A stretch of DNA of 64,000 nucleotides from Galdieria partita (lineage: Eukaryota > Rhodophyta > Bangiophyceae > Galdieriales > Galdieriaceae). Below are positions 44,801-56,903 of the stretch, in pieces (within the stretch, counting starts at the first letter, position 1; each line of letters begins with the position of its first letter). Location of the stretch: positions 124,001 through 188,000 of the forward strand of contig BQMJ01000035.1 of the NCBI GenBank assembly GCA_025991245.1, written 5' to 3'. Under the pieces are notes generated by a model. It worked only from the letters and a program-made list of their open reading frames with translations, did no database searches and was not told where the DNA came from. A program made the position numbers and the translations under genes.

Positions 44801-45811
44801 ATAGTAGCATACATTTGTGAGTGTCATCTTTGACAATGATGTTTTAGATCTTTTGGTTGAAGAACTACGACATCCATGCCTAGCTGATTTGGGAGATCTC
44901 TATGCTTCTGGTTCCTGTCGAACTTTTATTCCAGTTTCTTTGAAATTGGGAGCAGCCGAAGGAACTTCATTTGTAATAAGAGTAATGCAACTTTTTTTAT
45001 CGTCATTGTTGTTTATTGAAAGTGCTGAAGGGCCCAAACATGGGAGGTAAATCTACCCTGTTGAGAGAAATTTGTCTTGCCGTTATTCTAGCACAATGTG
45101 GCTGTTTTGTACCGGCAAAGAAGTTCCAATTTACTCTATTTGATAAGATATTCACCCGAATGGGAGCTTCTGATGCTATTGGTCGTGGTCAAAGCACCTT
45201 TTTATTAGAGGTTCAAGAGGCTGCTGCGGTCCTAAACACCGCAACGAAATCATCGCTTGTAAGAAATATTATAAGAAGACGAAATCGTTTCGTATGTTAT
45301 TTGATATCTTAGGTAGTTATTGACGAGCTTGGCCGAGGAACCTCGACATATGATGGCTATGCTATCGCCAAAGCAGTTCTAAATGACGTTTCAACTCGTA
45401 TAGGTTGCCTTTGTTTTTTCTCTACTCATTATCATAATCTTATTCATGAAAAATTACCGAGTAATATTCGTTTCTTTGAAATGCAGGCAGAGGTACCTTT
45501 TATTTCACTTGTTTATTTGGAGAAAATTTTGAGTTGATTAGGTCGATGAGGAAAAGAAAGACATAACATTTCTTTATTCTTTGAAGCCAAGTTCAGGAAG
45601 TTTCGTGTCAAGTAGAGGCATTTATTGTGCAAAGATGGCCAGGTAAGTATTCTTTTGGGCAGAAAATGGAAGCTTCTCAACCATATGGTTAAGTCTACCT
45701 GAGGAGGTTTTGGTACGTGCTGAAGACCCGAAGATCAGGGCTCTGTTGAATGGAATGGATCAACCTTATGATAAAACGGAGGCAGAGTTTCTCAGTATAG
45801 TCCACCGATGA
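41872..45811 (+). CDS. MSH6: DNA mismatch repair protein MSH6
   Basis: Seventeen exons: 41872-42008, 42057-42630, 42680-42883, 42935-43098, 43148-43228, 43281-43535, 43586-43819, 43872-44107, 44155-44297, 44343-44444, 44492-44557, 44610-44796, 44848-44981, 45031-45258, 45313-45492, 45542-45642 and 45694-45811. All phases agree and give 1047 residues. MSH6 pairs with MSH2 to bind base mismatches. The start [11 protein letters not shown] is a PCNA-binding PIP box. The mismatch-reading Phe-x-Glu motif is in [14 protein letters not shown]. ATPase marks are [31 protein letters not shown] and [17 protein letters not shown]. No PWWP or Tudor domain is seen. Boundaries around exons 8 and 14 rest on family conservation. 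Confidence 0.92.
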
Positions 45812-46850
45812 ATAACGAATTGAATATGGAACTAAAAGGTGCAACAGCCATCACTGTTATTGAACTGACTCAAGGGCTGCATATGGATCGTCGGTTTTAG
45901 TATTTGTTGAATCTTTCATCCATGGAGTTTCAATCGATACGTTCTGAGATAAAACGAAAGTACAAGTCTGTTTTCGACACTAAAATTTTTTCCTGTATTC
46001 ATTCGTAATTTTAGAGAGCTGTCATACTGTTTTTTGACCACTTTTGGCTAGTAGCTCGGTACTCCTGTTGGCCCTGTTGATATTTGTAAAACAGCAAGTT
46101 ATCATCCTCGGTTGTAGTTATGACCTGTGTTACGTAAGAGAGTCTGTAGTAGACAAGTTGGAAAGGGCTGATTTTTTGAATCGTTCTTGTATCTATAAAC
46201 CCTTGTAAACCGTTTTTATTTGAAATCGTACTTTTTGAATAACGGCATATTGATTATTTTACAAACATCTTTGTTATGAGGAATCTTTGAAGTTCGACAG
46301 AGCTATCTCGAGAATTTCGGCAGACTTTTATTGCTAGTTGTTTGCTTGCAGTTTTTTGTGTTTTCTCTTAGTGAAAGCAAAATTGTGAAAAGTCAAAATG
46401 TTTGGATAGTAGCAATAGTCGGATATTGTCTTCCGACGAGTTCTCGAGAGTATTATGAAATTCCTAAAAGTAGTCAATAAAGATGTTGCAAATAGAAACT
46501 AACGAGTCTGTCGCATCTACCTGTTGCATATGGTATGTTATTGAACTATATTTTCGAGCTCGAAGGAAACAGAATACTGTTGTTTAGGAGATTCGTAGTT
46601 CTCCTCGGAGCACGAGGATGTGTCTACTTGACCAAACGTGTATGGGATTATCTGATTTCCGATGATGCTTCTTTGTGAAAATTGGAACCGGTGGCAGTTT
46701 GATGCTTGACAACACAAACATTTTCTGTTACACTAGAACCCTATAGTTGGTACAAGAGGCTTCATATTACAGATATATAGTATTTTAAAGACAACACTTG
46801 TCTACTGTCCCCTGGTTCTCCTTGATAGTTTTGAATTATAGGATTCTGGT
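45812..46850. other. Long intergenic stretch, nothing recognised
   Basis: About 1.04 kb between MSH6 and the AhpD-like gene without a convincing open frame. I looked for snRNA, snoRNA and tRNA marks; only isolated weak matches were found, such as a T-run flanked by A and G near 46172. An upstream exon of the AhpD-like gene could lie near its 3' end, where an AG at 46839-46840 precedes the frame. Confidence 0.5.
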
Positions 46851-47405
46851 ATGCCTCTTCTTCCCTCTGTGGAAGGTAACTCAGGAATCCTATCAAGTAT
46901 GTTCCGTTTCAACAGAGCAGTTGCTAGAACTGTTGTGGAGTTACACGAGCTTGTATTACGTGGTGACTCTCCACTGTCGCCACTGGAAAGAGAGATATTG
47001 GGAACCTTTGTCTCAGCTGTCAATAGGTGTGATTATTCTACAAAGGTGCATTGCTCAATTATAAGAGAAATGGGAGCTTCTGATGAGCTCTGCAGTGCGA
47101 TAGGTTCCTATCTTGCAGATAATGTAGATGAACTGCCTGTTGATGCCAAACTGAAACCTTTGCTTCATTATATAAGAAAACTCACTTTGAGACCAGAGTC
47201 ACTTAGTATGGCGGATGCCAATGCAGTATATGCTGCAGGCTGGGAAGAACGAGCATTGTATGATGCAATAGTGGTCTGCTCACTGTATAATTTGATGAAT
47301 CGATTGGTGTTGGGAATCGGACTGGATACACCTTCTTCGTTGGACCCAGAGAACATTCGGACTATTAGTCATTTGGGTTATCGAATTATTTTAGAGAATT
47401 TATAG
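46851..47405 (+). CDS. AhpD/carboxymuconolactone-decarboxylase-like protein with altered CxxC
   Basis: A single exon of 184 residues. Family features are the helix MFRFNRAVARTVVELHELVL, LSPLEREILGTFVSAVNRC and a downstream helical bundle with RKLTLRPESLSMADANAVYA. AhpD-type peroxidase-related proteins use a CxxC..H redox motif. Here the site reads NRCDYSTKVHC: the first Cys and the His are kept, but the second Cys is Ser, with another Cys directly after the His. Activity may therefore differ from classical AhpD. No targeting signal is obvious. The gene sits alone between long spacers, on the SEC24 strand. Confidence 0.7.
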   Translation: MPLLPSVEGNSGILSSMFRFNRAVARTVVELHELVLRGDSPLSPLEREILGTFVSAVNRCDYSTKVHCSIIREMGASDELCSAIGSYLADNVDELPVDAKLKPLLHYIRKLTLRPESLSMADANAVYAAGWEERALYDAIVVCSLYNLMNRLVLGIGLDTPSSLDPENIRTISHLGYRIILENL

Positions 47406-47618
47406 AACGTCTACAAATTGTTGAAGTAGAACAATTACAAAGCAGTATTGATAGTTTTCGTATTTTGTTTTTGTATTTTAGCAATTTGTTTGTTCATAAA
47501 ATGTGATGATAATAGAATAGAATAAGATTTCGTCTCAGTTTGGAATTGTGGATTGACGCTTCTTGCCTTGGGGAGTCCTCATTGTGTGTGAAGAGTTTTT
47601 CGAGTTACAAGCTAACAT

Positions 47619-50600
47619 ATGAATAGTTCCCAAAATAGCCTGAATGGAAAAGGACAAGAAAAGTCGTCTCCTGTAGCAGGTGAAGGAAACCAGGTACGGT
47701 TCAATTCCGGTCCTTATGTTCGTGGTTTTCCAGGTTTTATGGGAAAGCCCTCCTTCACAGTACCTCCACAAGGGAATCAGTTTGTACAACAGACAGTTTC
47801 GAGAACCGATGGAAACTTTGTTCAAGGGAAGGACTCTTCAACAACAGAGAAATACAACGAAGGTGTTGTCGGCACAGCATTTCCCGTTCCCGAACAGGGT
47901 CGATTGGGTACGCAAACAAATACAGCTCCAGGAGGAAGCAAACAATATTATTCATACAGTAGCACGTCATATGCACAACAAGTACCAGCGCAGATTAGTT
48001 ATCCTGGTTCTTTTTCTGCTCCAGGAGGTCAAGTTTCAAGTGAAGCTCAAGTAGAGAAAGGCACCAGTCCTACGGTAACACCAGTTCTTCCTACGTCCAG
48101 ATTGAACCAGTCTGCTAGCCGCAGTAATATCCCTACTGATCGAACAGCAAGCGTCGGTAACTTTTATAACAACCCTCCTCCTTCAAATTATTCAACGACT
48201 ACTCCTGCAACGACAACAAGTAGCATGGCAGCACCGCCACTCTTACCAAGTTCTATGAGATATCCCGATACTTCAGGCTTTAACCGTCCACAATTATACG
48301 AAAACAAAAGTGTAAACGGATCCGTTCCTACTAGTCCACAAACATCTTCTTTGCCGAGACCTGGTCAAGTAAATAGTTCAACGACAAACTTGGGACAGCA
48401 AGGTTCGCAAACAAAACTTAATCCAGCTATGTTGCCCAGACCTGCGAATATTGAAAAGCCATGTGGTTCGTCAAGAGATGTTTACAAAACTTTGAAGAGT
48501 TCATCGGATACATCCTCAGACAGTCATGTTCGGACTCCCCCTAGTTTGGTTCCTTCCTTTATTACAGATTTTATTAGTGTTGATACTGGAGTTGCATCGC
48601 CGCGTTTTGCAAGAGTCACACTTTCGTGCTTGCCAACTGAGAAATCCATTCTATCACAGGTCAACTTACCACTTGCTGCAGTTTTTCAACCTTTTAGTAT
48701 TCCTGCTGAAGGAGAAAGTGAGCCACGATTGGTTGATTTGGGTTCATGTGGTCCATTAAGATGTCTACGTTGTCAAGGATATGCTAACCCAGGTTTTCGA
48801 TTCACAGATGGAGGAAGGAAGTTCCGCTGTAATTTATGTGGATTTGTCAACGATGTTCCCTCCGAGCATTTTGCTCAAATAGACCCTCGCACGGGTATTA
48901 GAATGGAGGATATCAATCGTCGACCCGAATTCTATTTCGGCTCCGTGGAGTATGTAGCAACAAAGGACTATTGTGATCAAGAACCAATGCCGGCGACGTT
49001 TTTGTTTATTATAGATGTTTCTGCGTCTTCCATTTATTCTGGACTTCTGACGGTAGCATTGGATGCCATTAAGAAGTGTCTTGAAGTCTGTAGTTTTTGT
49101 ATCAATAAGTTGTCACTTTTTGACGAGTCTTTGTAGGTTATACCTGGTGGGAATAAGGCCCGTGTCAGTATCATGACTTTTGATCGATATTTATATTTCT
49201 ACAGTCCGAAGTTTTCAAGTGGACATACCTCAGTCTTGACAGTTCCTGATATTCATGAGCCATTTGCTCCACTTGGCAATCAATTACTCATAACATTGAC
49301 ACCAGAAGGCAAAGAACTGTTCTATGTATGTTTTTTTTGGTGGTTTGCCAATACATATTGACTGAATTTTATTAGATGATTTTATCATCGATAGCCACAC
49401 AATTTCTTTCAAAAGGAAATTCAGAAGATGTCTCATATGGTAAGCGTCCTGATGGAAATACCAATTTTGGAACGTATTCTTCGGAAGCTGCTCTGGCATC
49501 AGCAGTATCTGCAGCAAGGATTGCTCTCGAAGGGAATGGAGGAGGTAAGATCTTCTTGATTTCAGCAAGTTTGTCCAATGCAGGATTGGGCAAGTTGGAA
49601 GCAAGAGGCGGTGGTGCAAATTCTGGAGGAGAAGAGCGTGAAAAACTGCTATTAAAGCCTGCCAATCCACTTTATGATAAACTCGGTGTTGAACTATCAG
49701 AGTCTAAAGTGTCTTTGGATTTGTTTATTGCACCAACTGGCGCTTATGTAGATGTTGCAACTGTCGGAAAACTTGCCTCCAATTCAGGTGGTCGAATCTT
49801 TCATTTTCCATTCTTTCAATCAAATAAGGATGGGAGGAATTTCGAAAATTGTCTTACTCGAGCAGTGAAGAGTGTTTGTGCCTTTAATTCCGTATTAAGA
49901 ATCCGTTGTAGTCCTGGCTTAGGTACTGGAGCTCATTATGGACACTTTCAACCACAGCGTTCTTTGGACATTGTGATTCCAGTGATGGATTGGGGTTCTA
50001 CTATTTCAGTTGAGCTTGAATATGATGATAAATTACCAGAAGTGAATGATGGTGCAGTAACGGGAGCACCTTGTATTCAATGTGCAGTATTATTCACCAA
50101 CAGTTATGGAGAACGTCGAATTCGTGTTCATACTCTGCTCTTAGGCTCATCGTCACAGCTTGTAAGCATTTTTAGATATGCAGACTGTGATGCATTGGTA
50201 ACTCATTTTGTGAAGAGAATGGCAAAAATGGTGTTGGAGGAACATATGCTTTTGTCCAAGGTGAGAGAATATCTTACGGAGCGTTGTATAGAATCACTTC
50301 ATACGTATCGAAAATTTTGTACTGTTTCTGCCTCAAGTGGTCAGTTGATACTTCCTGAAGCTTTGAAGTTGCTTCCTTTGTTTTCTTTGGGTATTTTAAA
50401 AAGTCCGGCGTTTTCTTTGAATACAAGTATATCATGTGATGAACGAGCTGCATCACTGTTTCATGTTTCGTATTTGGGAATGTCAGAAAGTGTTGCCTAT
50501 TTATATCCAAGACTGTTTAATCTTAGCGCTTTACCGGATGCAGCAGGAATTTCTTTAGCTTTACCCAAAAATTTGCCAAAGGATTACTTAGAAAATGGGA

Positions 50601-51084
50601 ATCTTTTGAATGAGGAACCCGTTGCACTGCCTCCAACCATCGGCTTATCAAGTGATGTGCTATCTCCAGATGTCGTTTTCTTGTTGGAAAATGGTATCGA
50701 ATTAATTGCTTGGGTTGGAGAGAAAGTTAGCTCCGAAACGTGCAAAGAAATCTTTGGTGTGGATCATATGCCTACGGTTGAAGAATTTTATGACAATTTT
50801 ATGACGATTCACGAAATTCAAAAAGTGCAAAATTCGTTGCGACGGAGATATCTTTCTATTTTTACTCGAGTTTTAAGACAGAGACCCTTGATAGAAAAGA
50901 TTCGAATATTTGGAGCCAAGGTAATCATGATTGTTTTAAATATTGTGTACTTATGAATTTTGTTTAGGATCAGGGAGCAAGTGCATTTGTTGACAAACTT
51001 GTTGAAGATCGAACGAGCCATTCGATGAGTTACGTAGAGTTTCTCTGTTATGTCCATCGTGAGATTCAGAAAAAGTTAGTTTAG
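47619..51084 (+). CDS. SEC24: COPII coat subunit Sec24
   Basis: Four exons: 47619-49085, 49137-49325, 49376-50920 and 50968-51084, giving 1105 residues. The first 300 residues are disordered and rich in Ser, Pro, Gln and Thr, as usual. The zinc finger is RCLRCQGYANPGF with FRCNLCGFVNDVP. The trunk follows (ATFLFIIDVSASSIYSGLL), then the beta-sandwich (RIRCSPGLGTGAHYG), the helical domain and the gelsolin-like end (VVFLLENGIELIAWVGEKV). Sec24 is the cargo-binding subunit that pairs with Sec23, also encoded in this window. The first donor is GTCTGT. Only one paralog is seen here. Confidence 0.94.
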
Positions 51085-51452
51085 TATATTATAAAGTCTG
51101 ACAAATGGGGTTTGCCTATTGACTTTTTCTTGCAGAGTTTAAGCAGCTTGTAAGGAGAAGTATAGGGAAGACCATTTGTTCTTTGGTTGACGTATGCTAT
51201 GGAGAATTCTGACATAATTCTTATGCAGGTTTCATCGGGCTATGATGCTTGAAGAAGTGCAGAACTATTCCATAGCCAATCATTTCTGAACGATTTCATT
51301 TGATGTAAAGAACGCTTTGTAATGCTGAATAGTCGAAATGGATATGAACTGCCCATTGCGTTCCACGTAATTGTGGTTGTGAGTCAAAACATTTCTTCCC
51401 GTCGATATTGGTTGAATAAAAGACCTTGAAGACTGTGACGAATACTTGCTGT
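51085..51452. other. Intergenic, nothing recognised
   Basis: Spacer of 368 bases between SEC24 and the bZIP gene. It contains no open frame that looks coding. Confidence 0.6.
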
Positions 51453-52297
51453 ATGTCTCAGTATTACTCTTCGCAAGTCAATAACTTGGAAGGTTTTCAA
51501 ATTCTTGTTAGAGCTACTGAAATAGCTTCAGGGTTTCTTAAAATGGCTCAAGAAGACAAGCGTTTGAAGCTGAATTTTCTATTAGCTGCTGACGTTTCTT
51601 GCACAGAAGCTCTTCCAAATAAGACTAATAGTATGACAACAGTAGCAAGCAGTTTTGGTGGAAGGAATAATTGTATCCCAGTACAAAGACTGGAGAGTAG
51701 GGTTTCTGAACGTTGTTCTCCTGTTCACAACCCAAACAGACAAGAGATGCTTTCAGGAAATGACCTTCTTATGCCTGGTATTCCTAAAAAAAGCGAGCCA
51801 GTCAAAGATAACAGCTTGAAGAATGATATGAAACGGGAACAGAACAGACCACCTCCCTTACATATTACGAACACTACGTATTATGCAAGCGGTATGAACA
51901 ACAGTGGTCTTAATAGCAGCTTAGAGTATTGGATGGGAAATCAAGCAATGCACTGTTTTTCAGAGCTGTCTTCAGCAAATAGTTTATTGTCTCTTGAAGG
52001 AAGCTCGAGACAGGTTATATCACGTCGAGGTAGGAGAAAAAGTAATCCATCGCTGTCCGATGAACAACGTAGAAAGCTAAGGACACTGAGAAATCGGGAG
52101 GTATTTGAAAAGTTTTGTTATTTTATGGGAGAAGAGAAACTCAATTACTTCTGTAGGCAGCGGAACGAGCTCGTATTCGTAAGAGGGAGAGGGAACGTCT
52201 TCTTGAAGAAGAGTTGAGCCGAGTTTTGAACGAAAATCGACGACTTGAAAAAGAACTTTTATGGCTAAAGGAAATACGAGCCTCGTCGTGTCTATAG
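51453..52297 (+). CDS. bZIP transcription factor
   Basis: Exons 51453-52100 and 52157-52297 with a 56-base intron give 262 residues. The basic region is split by the intron: LRTLRNREAAERARIRKRER, with the Asn-x7-Arg spacing (N-REAAERA-R) that defines bZIP DNA binding. A leucine zipper follows (RLLEEELSRVL, ENRRLEKELLWL). The upstream 200 residues are low in complexity with no recognised activation domain; a basic patch SRRGRRKSNPS just before the bZIP may aid nuclear import. The target genes are unknown. Confidence 0.85.
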
Positions 52298-52631
52298 GAC
52301 TAAAGTATGAAGTGTATATAGAATTAGAAATTATAATTGATTAGGTAAAAGTGTTTTAAACTTGTGATCAATAATTTGTAATGTTCATTGGAGTTTTACA
52401 AATTCTCTCTGTTCTCCTTGGTAAGATATCTCAAGTTCTCCATTAGTTTATAGAATAACAGGTCTGCTCTAATATCGTCAGAAGGACATTTGCCATTATT
52501 CCATGAAAGAAATATAAAGGAACTGAAAGAGAAACTCTAAACGTGATTTGCATTTCTTACTTTGCTTCATCCAATACTTGCTTATCATCAACAAAGGCAA
52601 ATCTTCAAATACTCTAAAGCTGAAGAAACAT
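52298..52631. other. Intergenic, nothing recognised
   Basis: About 330 AT-rich bases between the convergent ends of the bZIP gene and the LYR-like gene. No gene is seen. Confidence 0.6.
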
Positions 52632-53106
52632 TCAAGCCTTACCACGGTCAACTGGTTTCGGCTTGATACCCGCTCTGAGTTTCTTCAGATTCTGATAAGC
52701 AATTCGAACAAGTTCTTCAACATTGGCTACCCATTTTTCATCCTTCCCTAGTTTGAAAGCGTCTCTTACGAACTATTACTGTAAGCTACTAAATACTACA
52801 AAGACCAAAGTACATCTTACGTGTTTATCTGCTTCTAGTACGAGTCTTGAGTTCTCCACCTTTTCAAGCGATCTCAAAATATCTCTAAACAATAAACATT
52901 AAAATGAAAAATAATATTTAAAACTTTCTCAACTTGTACAGTCTCAAAATGGTAGTTCTATTGACTGTCTTGAATTCATCGTTCACTTTAGCCAAAGAAA
53001 AAGGTCGCCTACGAGACAGTGCTGCGACTGCAGTTGCTCCTCCAGCTAAACAAACACTAAGTCCAAATACTACAAATATATTTTGGTAGTATGGATCCTT
53101 CTCCAT
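52632..53106 (-). CDS. LYR-motif protein with an N-terminal membrane segment
   Basis: Exons 53106-52934, 52884-52821 and 52772-52632 give 125 residues. Residues about 8-31 (YQNIFVVFGLSVCLAGGATA) form a membrane segment, followed by basic SRRRPF. A LYR-type helix bundle follows: ILRLYKDILRSLEKV has LYK in place of LYR, then FVRDAFKLGKD and VEELVRIAYQNLKKLRAG. LYR proteins usually act as small matrix adaptors for acyl carrier protein or Fe-S transfer in mitochondria. A membrane anchor is uncommon. The longer frame begins with TTG, so ATG 53106 was chosen. The splice joins are inferred. Confidence 0.6.
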
Positions 53107-53800
53107 AACTATTACGTGCCCTTCTAAAACTTTATGCAAGCTGCGATACACATCGTTGCCGTTGCCCAACTATCTCAATGCTTTCGTTATTATGTATAAT
53201 AGAGAGAGAGGTAGCAAAAGGGATTTCAACTCTCGCCGTCTTAACTCTGGAACTTGAAACTTGCCAACAAGAAGTATATTGTTCAGATAAACTTGATTCT
53301 TCGAGACACAAATTCTCTTCAGGAAAATATCCTAGTTACAGGAAAATGAATACTTTGTTCGCTTTGGAAATTTGAACTTTTTCCTATTCACCACGAAACA
53401 ATGAATATACATATATATATATTGCTGCAATATTTGTAGAGTTCATAAGGGCGGAAAGCAAGCAAATACTTTTGGTTACTAGTAACAAACATACTCGTAG
53501 TTTCTCTGTCTCCTTTTTTCTTAACACTGTGCGATACACTTGTTTCTATCGTTATTGGTTATCATTCATAGCGCTTCATTGGGTACAACTCGAAAGTGTA
53601 TTTGAGACCACTTGGACTTTTATCAACAAAAAGCAAACACTGAAAAAAGATCGTAGAGAACCAGGTTATTGTGACAGTATACAAGTTCTTTAAGATAAAT
53701 TTCAATTATCCACAACTATCACAATATCGCAAAGTTTGCAATATATATTCTTCAAAATGAATAATTTGGCTATTTTCGTATTAAGATTTGGTAGGTGAAG
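53107..53800. other. Intergenic, nothing recognised
   Basis: About 690 bases between the divergent LYR-like gene and TFIIB. It is AT-rich with a short AT repeat near 53410. Small open frames here show no coding character. Confidence 0.55.
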
Positions 53801-54914
53801 ATGAATGCTATCAGTACGAATTCCTTATCTTCCTCGCTGGCTCCTCAGTTAAACGCAGACGTTCCCGACACTTGTAAAGAATGCGGTAGTGACGACTTGG
53901 TTGAAGGTATACGAAACTCTTTTCAATTCTCTTCTTGAAATAGAAGTTGTTATAAATAGACCATGCCCAAGGCGACGTTATATGTCGAAACTGTGGTCTC
54001 GTCGCAGCTGAAAGAATTGTGGATTTAGGTTCCGAGTGGAGAAACTTTGAAAATGATGATAGTGGTACAGACCCAAGTCGTGTTGGAGGTTTGTATATTT
54101 GCGTGCAATGAAGAAACCAGTTACCATTTCTATGTTGTAATTAGGGCCGAACAATCCCCTCCTTGAGTCGGGGCCAAGTACTGTTATTGGAGGAGGAGCA
54201 GTTTCGGACTCTAGAAGTTTGAATGCACGGTTGAATCGAGCTCAAAATAGGCATAGCACTTCCAAAAGTGACCGCGTTTTATTGGATGCATTTTCTTTGA
54301 TAAGCCAATACGCAGAACGGTCTTATCTTTCACAGAGAGTAATAGATAGAGCACAGGAATTGTTTAAACTCTATTTCGACCATCTCACTCTGAACCCACA
54401 GGGTGGTAGGACGCGTTATTTGAAAGAGCATGAAACTGTTTCAGTTGTCGCTGCTTCGCTTCATTGGGCTTCTCAGATAGAGGGAGTTCCGAGAACCTTC
54501 AAGGAAATGAGTAGTTTAACGCAAGTACCGAAGAAAACGCTTAGTGACACGTATCTTAAAATGAAGCAAAGTCTTAAACTCAATCAACTGAATAAGAGCA
54601 CGGAAGACTTTATTGGACGCTTCTGTTCCTATCTTCGATTGCCGCATTTCTTTATTTCCAAAGCCCTTCAGGTTGTGCAGGTGTGTCGAGATGTCGATGG
54701 AGTTTATGGAAGGAGTTATGTTACTAAAGCGGCTGCTGCAATTTACACAGCTTGTGAGAAGTTTGGAGATGAAGAATTGAAAAGAATGGTTCGTTTACAG
54801 TTACCGAAAGTGTCTGGTGTGGAAATTGTAACTATTGTAAATACATTCAAGATAATGAAGCCGTATTCAGATAAGATTCTGGCGAGTCAAGAAAACAACG
54901 TGCATTCCAAGTAA
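53801..54914 (+). CDS. TFIIB: Transcription initiation factor TFIIB
   Basis: Three exons, 53801-53906, 53960-54088 and 54145-54914, give 334 residues. The N-terminal zinc ribbon has its cysteines at CKECG and CRNCG, across the first intron. The B-finger/reader follows ([13 protein letters not shown]). Two cyclin-like repeats fill the rest: [18 protein letters not shown] with [12 protein letters not shown], and [20 protein letters not shown] with [10 protein letters not shown]. The protein bridges TBP and RNA polymerase II at promoters. The length and layout are those of general TFIIB and not of the longer Brf1. Confidence 0.94.
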
Positions 54915-54968
54915 CATGGGCAATGTTGTAAGAGACTAGAATAGTTATATCTTTTGTTCCAGTAGGTT

Positions 54969-56495
54969 TTATTTTGATGTATCCATTAAACGGTCTTCTT
55001 GTAAAGTGGGCGTAGTACGAGGTAGAAACATAACTCGTTGAAAATGATACAACTGATTTCTAATGCGAACTTTAGTAACGCCCCACAGAATTTCGTTCCA
55101 CTGCAGATTCTCTTCAATAGATGTGACATGTGACAATGGTAAAGGAACACCCAAAACGAAAGTAGCCTGGTAATCTAGTTTCTCGGGTTTTGTAACAAGG
55201 CTAAAGCGAAAACTGGGTGTATGAGAGTTTAGCGCTAGTTCATACCGCTCAGAATATGTTTCCAAATAAACAACTTCACTCTTAAGTCTTTGACTGAACC
55301 AACTTTGGGAATCCAAATCATTGTCCAAGAACAAAGATAGCGAATAACACAGGCACAACTCATTAGAAAGGTTGATGGTATAATACTTGCAGAAGATTTC
55401 CTCTGAAGTAACAATGTTTAACTTTTCAGAAGAATACGAGCGGAAAGATATTGGCCAGTGCGGTAATTCCAAGACTCTATCTCGAGTATTTTGGCTCCTT
55501 AACAAGTTGATGAAATTGAAATCACTCAAAGGCAAAGATTGAAGTTGCAAAACAGTGCCTCCAGCTAAAACTACGGCCACGCACAAAATAGTGTACAAAT
55601 AACCACTCTCTTGTTTCCACTCTCTTGACTGATAGCAAAATCTTCGGATGGAAGGAAAATAAGTTTCAGAATGATATTTCGTGACTTGAATCAAAACAGC
55701 CAGTTCAACAAAGGTATTCGGTGATGTATATCCAAGGAATATATATCCTGAGTGCATAACAGCAGCAACAAGATCGGAATCCTCGGTATACAAGTTCTCA
55801 CCCCAAATATTGCGACTCTTCACTGAAGGATTGTATAAAGTAAGGTGTTCTGCTGCGATTCGAATTTCTATTAAAATACTTTCTCGATCATCACAACTGA
55901 ACAAAGAGTCTAGTGGAAGACAACGTCCTGGCTCATACCAAAAACGAGGAATAGAAATATCTCCTAGTTTGTAAAATGAACGACTTAACAAAGCTTTTTC
56001 AGACCAATCGTCCGATAAATCGTCTTGTTTCGTTATTTTCGAATAACTTTGATACTCTGACTTATCTTGTTCATTGGTTGTGTGTTCTTGTTCGAACCGC
56101 TCTTCAAAACGGAGCTTAACGTATGGACCCTGGTACGTGCTCATAGGGATAGGACTTACAGGACCATTCTTGGAATAACTAGGTATTTTAGAGTTTCCAA
56201 TCACACCAACACTAGGCTCCATTGTTTCTGAAGTAAAAGAGATTTCAGGAACGCCATTTCTTGAAGCATTTACTTGTTGTGTTGCTTCATTCGGTACAGC
56301 TTTGAAACTCTCCAAATGACCTAAAAATTTATTTAAAACCAGAGGTCAAAAAAACAAATTTAAAATACTTGTTGAGCTTTGAGTAGCTTCGTTGGGGTTC
56401 TGTCCTTCCTCCTTCGAGCTTGTAAAGTCTACTAAAGTGGTAGGATTCGCAACTAGATCGTAGTTACTGGACAATCCTGCAACTTGGTCGTCCAT
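54969..56495 (-). CDS. Rxt3-domain protein (histone deacetylase complex type)
   Basis: Exons 56495-56369 and 56320-54969 with a 48-base intron give 492 residues. The first 150 residues are low in complexity and hydrophilic. A segment near residue 210 (SRNIWGENLYTEDSDLVAAV, then MHSGYIFLGY) matches the core motif of the Rxt3 family, a subunit of the Rpd3L histone deacetylase complex in yeast. The remaining C-terminal half matches nothing I know. Assignment rests mainly on this motif and is moderate. The stop lies 54 bases from the TFIIB stop on the other strand. The next gene upstream on this strand is the large EAF1/p400-like gene. Confidence 0.6.
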
Positions 56496-56608
56496 TTCTG
56501 AGAAGTCTTTAAGGATGAAAATAGTAGATAAGCAAACTCATAAACTCTCGGTTTAGTTTGTCTTCGTATCCTTTGCACGACTGCTTTCAGTATAAGAACA
56601 ATTCTGAA

Positions 56609-56903
56609 TCATTCAATTTGTCTAATCAATTGAAACATCGTTTGAAAAATTGCTCGACTTGGATGATTCAAACTGTTTTCGTCTCTTAACTGATACATTT
56701 CTATCTTACCCCAAGCAACAGGTAATACTAATTGCATTCTTTATTGTAGAATAGGGTTGTCGGTTATCCTCATTAGTGTTGAAGTGGGAACTTACTCGTT
56801 CCATGGCAATTTTCCCTATGATCCTCTTGTTGATTTCTTCCCCAATTGATAGTTGATTATTCTCACAAGCTCCAACTAGGCTAGAGAAATTCACAAAAAG
56901 CAT
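56609..56903 (-). CDS. Possible small two-exon gene, unknown
   Basis: A frame from ATG 56903 (MLFVNFSSLVGACENN) runs to a GTAAG donor at 56795. Joining to an AG acceptor at 56705 keeps the frame and adds a helical piece (MYQLRDENSLNHPSRA), giving 67 residues in all. It lies in the 740-base gap between the Rxt3-like and EAF1/p400-like genes, on the same strand. Both exons look mildly coding, but I know no relative. It could be chance. Confidence 0.25.

Noticed and set aside
46640-46710. GATGATG box resembling a box C of a C/D snoRNA
   Set aside because: No matching D box at the right distance with terminal stem was found.
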